Below are positions 37,511-47,729 of a stretch of DNA of 64,000 nt, piece after piece (positions within the stretch are counted from its first letter, which is position 1; each line of letters opens with the position of its first letter). Made by a program: the position numbers and the translations under genes. The notes beneath the pieces were generated by a model that saw only the letters and a program-made list of their open reading frames with translations, was not told the DNA's origin and searched no databases. The DNA comes from Sphingopyxis sp. LC363 (GTDB lineage Bacteria > Pseudomonadota > Alphaproteobacteria > Sphingomonadales > Sphingomonadaceae), in contig NZ_JNFC01000023.1 in NCBI RefSeq assembly GCF_000756385.1, forward strand, positions 170,502-234,501, written 5' to 3'.

Positions 37511-39016
37511 ATGACGACCGCATCCGACGCCTGGCAGGCTCTTTCCGACTGGCAGCCGCAAAAGCTCACCGATCTGGTCGCGGCCGATCCCGAAGCACGG
37601 CTCCAGGTGCTGGTGCGCAATGTCGCCGACATCCGCTTCGATTTCGCCAAGACGCATCTCGACGGAGCGGCTCTCGCGATCCTGTCGGGTCTTGCCGAAG
37701 CACAGGATTTCGCGGGGCGGCGCAAGACGCTCTTTTCGGGCGGCATCGCCAATCCAACCGAGGACCGGGCGGCGGAACATAGCGCCGAACGCGGCGACGG
37801 CGCGCCGGAATCGGTGCATGTCGCGCAGGCGCTGCATCAGCGGATGCGGATGATGATCGACGCGATCGAAGCGGGGGCGTTCGGCGAGATCCGGCACCTG
37901 CTCCACATCGGCATCGGCGGATCGGCGCTCGGCCCCGACCTGCTCGTCGACGCGCTCGGCCGTCATAGCGACCGATATGACGTCGCGGTGGTGTCGAACG
38001 TCGACGGCGCCGCGCTCGACGAAGTCTTCGCCAAATTCAGCCCCGAGCATACGCTGGTCGCGGTCGCATCGAAGACCTTCACCACCACCGAAACCTTGCT
38101 CAACGCCAATTCGGCGCTGCAATGGCTCGACGAGGCGGGCGTCGAAGATCCGGTCGGCCGTTTCATCGCGCTGACCGCCAAGCCCGAGCGCGCGATGGAG
38201 TGGGGGATCGACGAAACGCGCATTCTGCCGTTCAGCGAAACCGTCGGCGGCCGCTATTCGCTCTGGTCGTCGATCGGCTTTCCCGCGGCGCTCGCACTGG
38301 GCTGGGACGCCTTTGCCGACCTGCTCGAAGGCGCCGCCGAGATGGACCGCCATTTCCGCCTCGCCGACGGCGCCGACAATATCTGCCTGCTCGCGGCCTT
38401 CGCCGACCAGGTTTACGCCAATCGCCTGGGCTGCCAAACGCGCGCGGTGTTCGCCTATGACGAGCGGCTGCGGCTTCTGCCTTCCTATCTGCAACAGCTC
38501 GAAATGGAATCGAACGGCAAGTCGGTGACTTTCGAAGGACAGGCGGTGGCGCAGCAGACCGCGCCGATCACCTGGGGCGGGGTCGGCACCGATGCGCAGC
38601 ATGCGGTGTTCCAGCTGCTTCATCAGGGAACGCATCTGACCCCGGTCGAATTCGTCGTCGCGCGCGAGCCCGATCACCTGCTCGACGATGCGCATCACGA
38701 AACGCTCGTCGCCAACTGCATCGCGCAGGGCGCCGCACTGATGACCGGGCGCGCGAGCGAGGATGGCGCGCGCAACTATCCGGGCGATCGCCCATCAACG
38801 ACGATCCTGCTCGATCAGGTGACGCCGCGCAGCCTCGGCGCGTTGATTGCTTTCTACGAGCATCGCGTCTTCGCCAACGCCGTGCTGCTCGGCATCAACC
38901 CGTTCGACCAGTTCGGGGTCGAGCTGGGCAAGGAGATGGCGAAAGGCCTCGCCGAAGGCACGGTCGAGTTCGACGCCGCGACGCAGGCGCTGATGCAGGC
39001 GGCGCTCGGCGACTGA
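37511..39016 (+). CDS. pgi: Glucose-6-phosphate isomerase
   Basis: Interconverts glucose-6-phosphate and fructose-6-phosphate. The 501-residue protein shows LLHIGIGGSALGPDL near 132, GGRYSLWSSIGFPAAL near 246, the Glu-containing EMESNGKSV near 335, and NPFDQFGVELGK near 461. The length is a little under the E. coli form, as is common for alphaproteobacteria. Divergent from lepB with a 124-base gap. Confidence 0.96.
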   Translation: MTTASDAWQALSDWQPQKLTDLVAADPEARLQVLVRNVADIRFDFAKTHLDGAALAILSGLAEAQDFAGRRKTLFSGGIANPTEDRAAEHSAERGDGAPESVHVAQALHQRMRMMIDAIEAGAFGEIRHLLHIGIGGSALGPDLLVDALGRHSDRYDVAVVSNVDGAALDEVFAKFSPEHTLVAVASKTFTTTETLLNANSALQWLDEAGVEDPVGRFIALTAKPERAMEWGIDETRILPFSETVGGRYSLWSSIGFPAALALGWDAFADLLEGAAEMDRHFRLADGADNICLLAAFADQVYANRLGCQTRAVFAYDERLRLLPSYLQQLEMESNGKSVTFEGQAVAQQTAPITWGGVGTDAQHAVFQLLHQGTHLTPVEFVVAREPDHLLDDAHHETLVANCIAQGAALMTGRASEDGARNYPGDRPSTTILLDQVTPRSLGALIAFYEHRVFANAVLLGINPFDQFGVELGKEMAKGLAEGTVEFDAATQALMQAALGD

Positions 39017-39123
39017 AGGCCTCGTCGCTGACTCTGAGTGCAAATTTCGATTGGCAAGCCGCGCCCGTGTAACCACATAGGCGCCGGGCGCGAATGCCTG
39101 CCTGTCCAATTCAGGGGTAATTC

Positions 39124-40470
39124 ATGAGCGATTTCGACTATGATCTCTTCGTTATCGGCGCCGGTTCGGGCGGCGTCCGCGCTTCGCGCATCGCGGCCTC
39201 GCACGGCGCGCGCGTCGCGGTGGCGGAGGAGTATCGGGTCGGCGGCACCTGCGTCATCCGCGGCTGCGTGCCCAAGAAGTTGCTCGTTTTCGGCGCCCAT
39301 TTCGCCGAGGATCTGAAGGACGCGCGCAAATTCGGCTGGGATGTGCCCGACTGCAAGTTCGACTGGCCGGTGCTGCGCGACAATGTGCTCGCCGAAGTCG
39401 ACCGGCTGGAGGGCCTCTATGGCCAGACGCTCGACAACCACAAGGTCACCGTGCTCAAGACGCGTGCGACGGTCGCCGGCCCGCAGAAGATACGCCTTGC
39501 CGACGGAACCGAACTCACCGCCGAGCGCATTCTGATTGCGACCGGCGGCTGGCCGCACGTTCCCGAATTTCCAGGCAGCGAATATGCGATCACCTCGAAC
39601 GAGGTCTTCCATCTAGAAAGGCTGCCGAAACGCGTGGTGATCGCGGGCGGCGGCTATATCGCCAACGAGTTTGCCGGCATCTTCAATGAATTCGGCAGCA
39701 AGGTGACGATCGTCAATCGCGGCGACACGATCCTGCGTGGCTATGACGAGCAGATCCGCGACCGGCTGCTCCAGATTTCGATGACCAAGGGCATCGATTT
39801 CAAGTTCAACGCGCCGTTCCAGTCGATCGAGAAGAAGGATGACGGGACGCTCACGGTCCATCTCGAAGGCTGCGATGCGATCGACGCTGATGCAGTGCTG
39901 ATGGCGACCGGGCGCACCCCGAACACCAAGGGGCTGGGGCTCGAAGAGGTCGGGGTCGAACTCGACAAAAAGGGTGCGATCAAGGTCGACGAGCGCAACC
40001 AGTCTTCGGTGCCGAGCATCTTCGCGGTCGGCGACGTCACCGACCGCATCCAGCTTACGCCCGTGGCGATCCGCGAGGGGCAGGCCTTTTCGGACACCTT
40101 CTACGGCGAAAAGCCGACGGTGGTCGACTATAGCAATGTTCCGAGCGCGGTGTTCAGCCACCCGCCGATCGGTGCCGTCGGGATGACCGAGGCCGAGGCG
40201 CGCAACAAGCTCGGCTCGATCCGCGTCTACACCAGCGATTTTCGCGCGATGAAAAATGTCCTCGCGGGGCGCAACGAGCGCGCGCTCTACAAGATGATCG
40301 TCAACGCCGCGACCGATCAGGTTGTCGGCCTCCACATGATCGGCCCCGACGCCCCCGAAATCCTGCAAGCGGCGGCGATCGCGGTGAAGGCGGGGCTCAC
40401 CAAGACCGATTTCGACGCCACCGTCGCGCTGCACCCCAGCATGGCCGAGGAGCTGGTGCTGCTGAAATAG
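39124..40470 (+). CDS. gor: Glutathione-disulfide reductase
   Basis: Flavoprotein that reduces glutathione disulfide with NADPH. At 448 residues the FAD loop VIGAGSGGVRASRIAASHG is at 10-28, the redox disulfide is C43/C48 in GGTCVIRGCVPKK, the NADPH loop is VIAGGGYIANEFAGIF, FAVGDVTDRIQLTPVA binds FAD, and the catalytic His is in ALHPSMAEELV at the end. Upstream 107 bases hold no obvious regulator site. Trypanothione-like substrates are not expected in this lineage. Confidence 0.95.
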   Translation: MSDFDYDLFVIGAGSGGVRASRIAASHGARVAVAEEYRVGGTCVIRGCVPKKLLVFGAHFAEDLKDARKFGWDVPDCKFDWPVLRDNVLAEVDRLEGLYGQTLDNHKVTVLKTRATVAGPQKIRLADGTELTAERILIATGGWPHVPEFPGSEYAITSNEVFHLERLPKRVVIAGGGYIANEFAGIFNEFGSKVTIVNRGDTILRGYDEQIRDRLLQISMTKGIDFKFNAPFQSIEKKDDGTLTVHLEGCDAIDADAVLMATGRTPNTKGLGLEEVGVELDKKGAIKVDERNQSSVPSIFAVGDVTDRIQLTPVAIREGQAFSDTFYGEKPTVVDYSNVPSAVFSHPPIGAVGMTEAEARNKLGSIRVYTSDFRAMKNVLAGRNERALYKMIVNAATDQVVGLHMIGPDAPEILQAAAIAVKAGLTKTDFDATVALHPSMAEELVLLK

Positions 40471-40498
40471 CCTCGATCCCCGTCTTGGCGGGCTATAG

Positions 40499-41908
40499 CT
40501 AGCCGATCCGGTAGGGCACAACGTCGCGCCGGTCGGGATCGACAAGGATCGGGCGGTCGCTCGGCGGGAAGGCGCGCTGGTCGCAATCGTCGCGCGGACA
40601 GATGCGGCACGACGGGCCGATGCGCGTCGCGGCCTGCGGTGCCGCGACGTCGACTCCGTCGGCATAGACGAAATCACCGGCATATTGCGCCTCGCACCCG
40701 AGCGCGACGGCGTAGCGCCGGGGGCTGCGCGCATAGCTGCCCGAGGGTTTCACGAGGCCCTTCGCCATCGACACATAGCGCAGCCCGTCGGGGGTCTCGG
40801 CGAGCTGGAACAATATGCGGTCGGGGATCGCCGCGGCCTCGTGGACGATCCACAGCGGACAGGCGCCGCCAAAGCGCGCGAACTGGAGGCGCGTCGCGCT
40901 GTGCCGCTTGGTGATGTTGCCCGCCATGTCGACGCGGCAGAAGAACATCGGAATGCCGCGCGCACCGGGACGCTGGAGCGTCGAGAGGCGGTGGCACGCC
41001 TGCTCGAAGCTGACGCCATATTCCAGCCGCAGCCGGTCGATGTCGTGCCGTACCGCGCGGGCGCTGGCGCGAAAGGGCGCATAGGGCATCAGCACCGCGC
41101 CCGCGGCATAGTTGGCGAGGCCGACATGGAGCAATTGGCGCGCGGCGGCTGTGCGCAGCGGCGAAGCTTCGACCACCGCGGCGATTTCCTTCGCGAGCGC
41201 GAGCGCGGCAAGCTGGTGCGCAAGTTGGAAGCGGCGGGTTTCGGCAGGCTGCGACGGGTCGATGACGAGGTGCCTCATCGTTGCGTCGAAATCGCGCAGC
41301 ACCTGGCTCTGCTGATAGACGATCGAAATGCCGAGCGTGTCGCGAAGCCGCCGCTCGATCGTCTCGATCGCGGGCGAAGGCGCCTTGCCGCGCAATTGCC
41401 CCGCGAGTGCCTCAGCTGCGCGGTCGATGCTGTCGACATAATTGCCGGCATCGTGGAACCAGTCGCGCACCTCCTCCCACGGCAGACGGCTGCCTTCGGC
41501 GGTGCCGCCGGTCAGCGCCTCGTCGATGATCTGCAGCCGCTGCCCCGCGCGGCGATAGGCGGCGTGGAGTGCGACGAACTGGTCGGCGAGTTGCGGTTGC
41601 TGGAGCGCCGCGCGTTCGAGTTGCTCGGGCGGCAGCGGCGCCGAAGCGAACAGAGGATCGGCGGCGGCTTCGCGCAGCGCACCCGCCCGGCGATCGCCGG
41701 CATCGGCCGCGACCTCCTCCCATTCGAGCGGGAACAGGCGTTGCAATCGTTCGAGAAGCGCGGGGGTCAGCGGGCGGTCGTCGTGCTCGATCTGGCTGAG
41801 ATAGGAGGTCGAAATACCAAGCTGCTGCGCAAAAGCAGCCTGCATCGTGCCGCGCTCGACGCGTAACTGCTTCAGCCGGGTTCCGGCAAAAATGCGTTGC
41901 CGAGCCAT
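40499..41908 (-). CDS. ScfR-type transcriptional regulator of short-chain acyl-CoA metabolism
   Basis: A 469-residue XRE-family regulator. An N-terminal helix-turn-helix (about 8-65; LKQLRVERGTMQAAFAQQLG, STSYLSQIE) is followed by a DUF955-like region whose metal-binding HExxH is degraded (RRFQLAHQLAALAL), and the DUF2083 domain (RHSATRLQFARFGGACPLW). A C-x2-C-x4-C cluster sits near the end (SCRICPRDDC). This architecture is the ScfR group, which includes PccR of Rhodobacter, a controller of propionyl-CoA genes. It is divergent from pccB, which fits that role. Confidence 0.88.
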   Translation of the reverse strand: MARQRIFAGTRLKQLRVERGTMQAAFAQQLGISTSYLSQIEHDDRPLTPALLERLQRLFPLEWEEVAADAGDRRAGALREAAADPLFASAPLPPEQLERAALQQPQLADQFVALHAAYRRAGQRLQIIDEALTGGTAEGSRLPWEEVRDWFHDAGNYVDSIDRAAEALAGQLRGKAPSPAIETIERRLRDTLGISIVYQQSQVLRDFDATMRHLVIDPSQPAETRRFQLAHQLAALALAKEIAAVVEASPLRTAAARQLLHVGLANYAAGAVLMPYAPFRASARAVRHDIDRLRLEYGVSFEQACHRLSTLQRPGARGIPMFFCRVDMAGNITKRHSATRLQFARFGGACPLWIVHEAAAIPDRILFQLAETPDGLRYVSMAKGLVKPSGSYARSPRRYAVALGCEAQYAGDFVYADGVDVAAPQAATRIGPSCRICPRDDCDQRAFPPSDRPILVDPDRRDVVPYRIG

Positions 41909-41942
41909 CGCATTCCTTCATCGAGTTTTTCGGCGGGTTGCC

Positions 41943-41980
41943 GAGACGCAATCGATTTGAGACGTAATCGATTGCGTCTC
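41943..41980. promoter_or_regulatory. 15-base-arm palindrome in the scfR-pccB spacer
   Basis: GAGACGCAATCGATT (41943-41957) and AATCGATTGCGTCTC (41966-41980) are perfect inverted arms around an 8-base loop. The loop edge also starts GAGACGTAATCGATT (41959-41973), a direct repeat of the left arm with one change and a 16-base step. It lies 35 bases before the regulator's start codon, so an operator or an RNA hairpin acting on the regulator is likely. Confidence 0.6.
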
Positions 41981-42022
41981 GACGCTGTCCCAACGGATGA
42001 GGAGCCTATACGCGCGCAACAA

Positions 42023-42066
42023 ATTTTGCAAAATCGAACTTCGCAATTTTGCAAATTCACATTTGC
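42023..42066. promoter_or_regulatory. TTTGCAAA operator pair in the scfR-pccB spacer
   Basis: TTTTGCAAAA (42023-42032) and TTTTGCAAA (42046-42054) are 23 bases apart centre to centre, about two helical turns. A TTCGCAA half-site precedes the second, and CAAAT-N5-ATTTG (42051-42064) overlaps it. PccR, a relative of the adjacent regulator, is reported to bind TTTGCAAA pairs. The ends are 67 bases from the pccB start. Confidence 0.65.
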
Positions 42067-42120
42067 CTCCGCGATGCGAAGCGGGCAGACGACGCTTTCG
42101 AATTTTGATGGAGAGCCGCT

Positions 42121-43641
42121 TTGTCCGCCAATATCGCCGAAATGGAACGCCGCCGCGCCGCCGCAGCCCTTGGGGGCGGTCAGAAGCGCATCGACGCGCA
42201 GCACGCCAAGGGCAAGCTGACCGCGCGCGAGCGGCTCGACGAAGGCTCGTTCGAGGAGCTCGACACCTATGTCGAGCATAATTGCACCGATTTCGGAATG
42301 CAGGATCAGAAGGTGCCCGGCGACGGCGTCGTCACCGGCAGCGGTACGATCAACGGCCGCCTCGTCTATGTCTTCAGCCAGGATTTCACCGTCTTCGGCG
42401 GCTCGCTATCGGAGCGCCACGCCGAAAAGATCATGAAGGTGATGGACAATGCGATGAAGGTCGGCGCGCCCGTCATCGGCCTCAACGACAGCGGCGGCGC
42501 GCGCATCCAGGAGGGTGTCGCGTCATTGGGCGGCTATGCCGAGGTGTTCCAGCGCAATGTGCTGGCGTCGGGCGTCGTTCCGCAGATTTCGCTGATCATG
42601 GGCCCCTGTGCCGGCGGCGCGGTCTACAGCCCCGCGATGACCGACTTCATCTTCATGGTGAAGGATTCGAGCTACATGTTCGTCACCGGTCCCGACGTCG
42701 TGAAAACGGTGACCAACGAGGTGGTGACGCAGGAGGAGCTTGGCGGCGCCATTACCCACACGACGAAAAGCTCGGTCGCCGACCTCGCGTTCGAGAATGA
42801 CATCGAGGCGCTGCTCGCGGCGCGCGATTTCTTCGACTATCTGCCCGAGAACAACCGCAGCGGCGTGCCGGTGCGCCCGACGAGCGATCCTTATGACCGT
42901 GCCGAAGCCAGCCTCGACACGCTGATCCCGCCCAACGCGAACCAGCCGTACGATATGCACGAGCTGATCCGCAAAACCGTTGACGAGGGCGACTTCTTCG
43001 AGGTGCAGCCGGCGCATGCCGCGAACATCATCTGCGGTTTCGGCCGCATCGAGGGGCGCACGATGGGCATCGTCGCGAACCAGCCGATGGTGCTCGCGGG
43101 CGTCCTCGACATCAATTCGTCGAAGAAGGCGGCGCGCTTCGTGCGCTTCTGCGACGCGTTCGAGATTCCGATCATCACCTTCGTCGACGTCCCCGGATTT
43201 CTGCCCGGCACCGCGCAGGAATATAACGGCATCATCAAGCATGGCGCGAAGCTGCTCTTCGCCTATGCCGAGGCGACGGTGCCCAAGATCACGGTGATCA
43301 CACGCAAGGCTTATGGCGGCGCGTACGACGTGATGGCGTCGAAGCACCTGCGCGGCGATCTGAACTATGCCTGGCCGACCGCGGAAATCGCGGTGATGGG
43401 CGCAAAGGGCGCGGTCGAGATCATCTTCCGCAGCGACATCGGCGACCCCGAAAAGATCGCCGAGCGCACCAAGGAATATGAGGACCGTTTCGCGAACCCG
43501 TTCGTCGCGGCATCGCGCGGCTATATCGACGAGGTCATCCACCCGCACAACACGCGCAAGCGGATCGCGCTGGGGCTGCGCAAGCTGCGGAACAAGCACC
43601 TCGAAAACCCGTGGAAGAAGCACGATAATATCCCGCTGTGA
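42121..43641 (+). CDS. pccB: Propionyl-CoA carboxylase, carboxyltransferase (beta) subunit
   Basis: Transfers carboxyl from biotin to propionyl-CoA, giving (S)-methylmalonyl-CoA; it pairs with the alpha subunit at 49156. At 506 residues, [15 protein letters not shown], the oxyanion [19 protein letters not shown] and [16 protein letters not shown], and [18 protein letters not shown] are typical. I use the TTG at 42121 with GGAGAG just upstream; an ATG at 42142 would lose seven residues. It is the first gene of the propionyl-CoA run. Confidence 0.95.
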   Translation: MSANIAEMERRRAAAALGGGQKRIDAQHAKGKLTARERLDEGSFEELDTYVEHNCTDFGMQDQKVPGDGVVTGSGTINGRLVYVFSQDFTVFGGSLSERHAEKIMKVMDNAMKVGAPVIGLNDSGGARIQEGVASLGGYAEVFQRNVLASGVVPQISLIMGPCAGGAVYSPAMTDFIFMVKDSSYMFVTGPDVVKTVTNEVVTQEELGGAITHTTKSSVADLAFENDIEALLAARDFFDYLPENNRSGVPVRPTSDPYDRAEASLDTLIPPNANQPYDMHELIRKTVDEGDFFEVQPAHAANIICGFGRIEGRTMGIVANQPMVLAGVLDINSSKKAARFVRFCDAFEIPIITFVDVPGFLPGTAQEYNGIIKHGAKLLFAYAEATVPKITVITRKAYGGAYDVMASKHLRGDLNYAWPTAEIAVMGAKGAVEIIFRSDIGDPEKIAERTKEYEDRFANPFVAASRGYIDEVIHPHNTRKRIALGLRKLRNKHLENPWKKHDNIPL

Positions 43642-43735
43642 CAACAGGCACTAAAATTTCGCTGTGGATGAGATAGTTAGGAACTGCGGCCCGGAAACGC
43701 GACCGCGATGTTTGGCTATCAGATGAGGTATCGAG

Positions 43736-44485
43736 ATGCGTAAATCCGTTCTTGCCGCTGCTGTCGTCCTGTCGGCGCTCGTATCGCCGGCAGCATTGGC
43801 GTTCGACCCCGACACGCCGGTCGATGCGGAGAAGGAAGCCTTTCCGATCACGCTCGGCAGCGACGAGGACCCGACGATCGATCTGGCGTTCCGCACCGCC
43901 TTCGGGCTTCCCAAAGGCGCCGGGGCGGAGGCCGCGCGGACGATCGACGAACGGGCCTATCGTTTCCGCCCGGTCGCTATCCACCTGCTGCCGAATAATG
44001 TCGGCGTGCTGTTGAGCGCGGGATCGCTCGACGATGCGGGGCACAGCGAAGGGGGACTGAACGCGGTCCATTATCTGAAGTCGAGCGCTGCGGGCTGGGT
44101 CAAGCAGGGCGAATGGATCGGGATCGGCGCCACCGGCACGGTAGGCAACGCCGCGACGAGCTGGGCCTTTACGAACCTCCTCGGGCGCAATCCCTATCTG
44201 ATCACCGCGGGCGGCGGCGTGTGGCAGGGCTGCGCGATCGGATCGGCCGTTGTGACCGAGTTGACGCCCGACGGGCCGGTCGACCGTGGCGGCTTTACCG
44301 ACGGGATGAGTTCGGGCGCCGGAATCGGCCAGACCGAACAGGAATATGAAGGCCGGATCGCAGCGGCCGCGCCCGACAAGAGCTTTACCGTCGCCTACAC
44401 CGGCACGCGGTCCTTCAAACAGCAATATGTTCTGAATAACGGCAAATATGAACCGGTCGGCAAGGACCAGGTTCCGGGTTGCTGA
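43736..44485 (+). CDS. Secreted protein, unknown function
   Basis: A 249-residue exported protein (signal MRKSVLAAAVVLSALVSPAALA). The mature part has two Cys far apart (GCAIG and the terminal Cys) and is Gly-rich. I do not recognise a family. It lies inside the propionyl-CoA run between pccB and mce, 10 bases before the mce start, so it is probably read from the same message, although nothing else ties it to that pathway. Confidence 0.72.
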   Translation: MRKSVLAAAVVLSALVSPAALAFDPDTPVDAEKEAFPITLGSDEDPTIDLAFRTAFGLPKGAGAEAARTIDERAYRFRPVAIHLLPNNVGVLLSAGSLDDAGHSEGGLNAVHYLKSSAAGWVKQGEWIGIGATGTVGNAATSWAFTNLLGRNPYLITAGGGVWQGCAIGSAVVTELTPDGPVDRGGFTDGMSSGAGIGQTEQEYEGRIAAAAPDKSFTVAYTGTRSFKQQYVLNNGKYEPVGKDQVPGC

Positions 44486-44495
44486 GGAGAATGGA

Positions 44496-44936
44496 ATGAA
44501 ACTGGGCCGCCTCAACCATATCGGCGTCGCGACGCCGTCGATCGCCGAAAGCATCATCTTTTACCGCGATGTGATGGGAGCAACCCACATTCACGAACCG
44601 TTCGACCTGCCCGAACAGGGGGTGAAGGTGTGTTTCGTCGATACGCCCGGCGCCGATGGCGCGCCGAACGGCACGCAGATCGAGCTGGTCGAGCCATTGC
44701 CCGGCAACACTTCGATCACGGGCTTCCTCGAAAAGAACCCGGCGGGCGGACAGCATCATCTATGTTATGAAGTGCCCGACATTCATGCCGCCAAGGCCGA
44801 GTTCGAGGGACAAGGCAAGCGCGTGCTTGGCGAGCCGCGGATCGGCGCGCACGGGACCTTGATCTTCTTCCTCCACCCCAAGGATATGGGCGGGGTGCTG
44901 ACCGAGATTATGGAGACGCCGAAGGGCGATCACTGA
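44496..44936 (+). CDS. mce: Methylmalonyl-CoA epimerase
   Basis: Converts (S)- to (R)-methylmalonyl-CoA so the mutase can use it. A 146-residue glyoxalase-fold protein. Metal ligands are expected at the His in RLNHIGVATPS (H8), the His in GGQHHLCYEV near 87, and the Glu in LTEIME near the end. The ATG at 44496 follows GAGGAGAATGG. The gene order pccB-mce-mcm supports the call over other glyoxalase-family enzymes. Confidence 0.94.
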   Translation: MKLGRLNHIGVATPSIAESIIFYRDVMGATHIHEPFDLPEQGVKVCFVDTPGADGAPNGTQIELVEPLPGNTSITGFLEKNPAGGQHHLCYEVPDIHAAKAEFEGQGKRVLGEPRIGAHGTLIFFLHPKDMGGVLTEIMETPKGDH

Positions 44937-44939
44937 CTG

Positions 44940-45115
44940 TTCTCCTCTCCCCCTGCGGGAGAGGCAAAGTGAAGGTTGGGGACTTGTCCCCTACCGGAAT
45001 TTGGAGAGGGGTTGGTTGGCGAGCCTGCGGCTCGCGACCCCTCTCCCAGCTACGACTGGCCAGCAAGCTGGCAAGTCTTCGCATCCCTCTCCCACAAGGG
45101 GAGAGGGGGTTTGGG
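44940..45115. repeat. Complex inverted repeat between mce and mcm
   Basis: About 175 bases with three nested stems: CTCTCCCCCTGCGGGAGAGG, a GGAGAGGGGT / ACCCCTCTCC pair around GCGAGCCTGCGGCTCGC, and CCCTCTCCCACAAGGGGAGA followed by GGG. These are short palindromes of the kind scattered through this genome. Any reading frame through it is likely non-coding, since the mutase homology begins after it. Confidence 0.75.
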
Positions 45116-45128
45116 ATTAGGACTGCAT

Positions 45129-47276
45129 ATGACCGATAAACCGACCCTCGACCAATGGGCCGCCGCCGCCGACAAGGAAGTGAAGGGCAAGGACCTGACC
45201 TGGGCGACCCCCGAGGGGATCTACGTCAAGCCGCTCTACACGGCCGAGGACGTGACCGCCGACCCCGGCCTGCCCGGGTTCGCGCCCTTCACGCGCGGCG
45301 TGCGCGCGTCGATGTATGCGGGGCGGCCGTGGACGATCCGGCAATATGCGGGCTTCTCGACCGCCGAAGAATCGAACGCCTTTTACCGCCGCAACCTCGC
45401 CGCGGGGCAGAAGGGCCTCAGCGTCGCTTTCGACCTCGCGACCCACCGCGGCTATGACAGCGACCATCCGCGCGTCGTCGGCGACGTCGGCAAGGCAGGG
45501 GTCGCGATCGACAGCGTCGAGGATATGAAGATCCTGTTCGACGGCATCCCGCTCGACCAGATGTCGGTGTCGATGACGATGAACGGCGCGGTGATCCCGA
45601 TCCTCGCCTTCTTTATCGTCGCGGGCGAGGAGCAGGGGGTCGAGCGCAAATTGCTCGACGGGACGATCCAGAACGACATCCTGAAGGAGTTCATGGTCCG
45701 CAACACCTATATCTATCCGCCCGAGCCGAGCATGCGGATCATTTCGGACATTTTCGGTTACACCAGCCGCGAGATGCCCAAGTTCAACAGCATCTCGATC
45801 TCCGGCTATCATATGCAGGAAGCCGGCGCGACGCAGGTGCAGGAACTCGCTTTCACCATCGCCGACGGCGCCGAGTATGTGCGCTATGGCGTCGCATCGG
45901 GGCTGGACATCGACAAGTTCGCGGGGCGCCTGTCCTTCTTCTTCGCAATCGGCATGAACTTCTTCATGGAAATCGCGAAGCTGCGCGCCGCGCGGGTGCT
46001 GTGGCACCGCGTGATGACCAACCTCGGCGCCAAGGACGAGCGGTCGAAGATGTTGCGCACCCATTGCCAGACGTCGGGCGTCTCGCTCACCGAGCAGGAC
46101 CCCTATAACAATGTGATGCGCACGACGATCGAGGCGATGGCGGCGATGCTCGGCGGGACGCAGTCGCTGCACACCAACGCGCTCGACGAGGCGATCGCAC
46201 TGCCGACCGACTTCTCCGCCCGCATCGCGCGCAACACCCAGATCGTCATCCAGGAAGAGACCGGGATGACCAAGGTCGTCGACCCGCTCGGCGGCTCCTA
46301 TTATGTCGAGGCGCTGACGCAGGAGCTGGTCGACAAGGCGTGGGAGATCATCGAGCGCGTCGAGAAGGAAGGCGGCATGGCGAAGGCCGTCGCGGCGGGC
46401 TGGCCCAAGGCGATGATCGAGACCGCCGCCGCCGCCCGTCAGGCGCGCGTCGACCGCGGCGACGATGTGATCGTCGGCGTCAACAAATATCGGCTGAAGG
46501 ACGAAGACCTGCTCGAAACGCTCGAGGTCGACAATAGCAAGGTCCGCGAGGCGCAGGTCGTACGGATCAACCGGGTCAAGGCGAGCCGCGACGAAGCGGC
46601 GTGTCAGGCGGCGCTCGACGCGCTGCGCAAAGCGGCCGCGGCGCCGCAGTCGATCGAGACCAATTTGCTTGCCCATGCGGTCGACGCCGCGCGCGCCCGC
46701 GCGACGCTTGGCGAAATCTCGTCGGCGATGGAAGAAAGCTTCGAGCGCTACGGCACACAGCCGACCCCGGTGAAAGGTGTCTACGCCGCGCCTTACGAGG
46801 GCGACGACCGCTGGCAGCAGGTGCTCGACGGCGTGAAGGCGGTCGAACGCCGAATGGGCCGCAAACCCAAATTGCTCGTCGCCAAGATGGGGCAGGACGG
46901 GCACGATCGCGGCGCCAATGTCATCGCCTCGGCGTTCGGCGACATGGGTTTCGACGTCGTGTCGGGGCCGCTGTTTCAGACTCCCGAAGAGACCGTCGTG
47001 CTCGCGCTCGATAGCGGCGTCGACGTCGTCGGCGCGTCGAGCCTCGCCGCGGGGCACAAGACGCTGATCCCCGAATTGATCGGCAAGCTGAAAGAGGCGG
47101 GCCGCAGCGACATCAAGGTCATCGCGGGCGGCGTCATTCCGCCGCAGGATTATCAATATCTCCGCGACGCGGGCGTGCAGGGCATTTACGGCCCCGGCAG
47201 CAACGTCGTCGAATGCGCCGCCGACGTGCTACGCCTGCTCGGCCACAACATGCCCCCGCTGGAGGATGCCGCGTGA
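45129..47276 (+). CDS. Methylmalonyl-CoA mutase, single-chain
   Basis: B12-dependent enzyme turning (R)-methylmalonyl-CoA into succinyl-CoA. At 715 residues it carries both the N-terminal TIM barrel ([38 protein letters not shown]) and the C-terminal B12 domain with the DxHxxG lower-ligand motif in DGHDRG (His near 593) and [19 protein letters not shown]. The ATG at 45129 opens the family N-terminus. A GTGA overlap links it to the next gene. Confidence 0.96.
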   Translation: MTDKPTLDQWAAAADKEVKGKDLTWATPEGIYVKPLYTAEDVTADPGLPGFAPFTRGVRASMYAGRPWTIRQYAGFSTAEESNAFYRRNLAAGQKGLSVAFDLATHRGYDSDHPRVVGDVGKAGVAIDSVEDMKILFDGIPLDQMSVSMTMNGAVIPILAFFIVAGEEQGVERKLLDGTIQNDILKEFMVRNTYIYPPEPSMRIISDIFGYTSREMPKFNSISISGYHMQEAGATQVQELAFTIADGAEYVRYGVASGLDIDKFAGRLSFFFAIGMNFFMEIAKLRAARVLWHRVMTNLGAKDERSKMLRTHCQTSGVSLTEQDPYNNVMRTTIEAMAAMLGGTQSLHTNALDEAIALPTDFSARIARNTQIVIQEETGMTKVVDPLGGSYYVEALTQELVDKAWEIIERVEKEGGMAKAVAAGWPKAMIETAAAARQARVDRGDDVIVGVNKYRLKDEDLLETLEVDNSKVREAQVVRINRVKASRDEAACQAALDALRKAAAAPQSIETNLLAHAVDAARARATLGEISSAMEESFERYGTQPTPVKGVYAAPYEGDDRWQQVLDGVKAVERRMGRKPKLLVAKMGQDGHDRGANVIASAFGDMGFDVVSGPLFQTPEETVVLALDSGVDVVGASSLAAGHKTLIPELIGKLKEAGRSDIKVIAGGVIPPQDYQYLRDAGVQGIYGPGSNVVECAADVLRLLGHNMPPLEDAA

Positions 47277-47710
47277 TCGGTTCGCTCGGCCTGTTGATCG
47301 CTGCTTTGTCGGCAGCTTCGGTAGATGCCGAACCTGCAAGCCGTCCGAGCGAGTTTCGCAAGGATGTCGCGGTCGAGTTGATCTACCGGCAACAAATCGA
47401 CGATGTCTATTTCACCGATTGGTACGGCCGCCTTGAAAAGGCCGACGGCGCGTGGCGCGACATCTATTTCGAGACGAGCGACAAATTTGTGAACAAGGGG
47501 CTGGTCCGGATCAACTGCGACGATCCCGAGGCCGATATCGACTTCATCTTCTATAGCGTCGGCGAATATGGCGCTTCCGAAGACGCACGACAGGTGACGA
47601 TCAGCTATGGCGACCGCCGACCTTGGGCGGACGGCAATTATCAGGACATGTTCGGCGAAACGCCGACGATCGAATTTTACGGCGCCGCGATCGAGCGCTT
47701 CTGCAAATAA
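47273..47710 (+). CDS. Small secreted protein, unknown function
   Basis: A 145-residue protein starting at a GTG that overlaps the mutase stop (GTGA). A short signal ([18 protein letters not shown], cut before EPASR) and an acidic mature part with two Cys (INCDD and FCK at the end). No family recognised. An upstream start at 47213 would lie within the mutase and lacks support. It is one of three exported small proteins embedded in this operon. Confidence 0.7.
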   Translation: MIGSLGLLIAALSAASVDAEPASRPSEFRKDVAVELIYRQQIDDVYFTDWYGRLEKADGAWRDIYFETSDKFVNKGLVRINCDDPEADIDFIFYSVGEYGASEDARQVTISYGDRRPWADGNYQDMFGETPTIEFYGAAIERFCK

Positions 47711-47729
47711 CATCAAAGGGTCGACGATC

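Noticed and set aside
44976..45128. 51-residue N-terminal extension of methylmalonyl-CoA mutase
   Set aside because: The extension is encoded by the palindromic repeat and has no family homology; the mutase starts at 45129.
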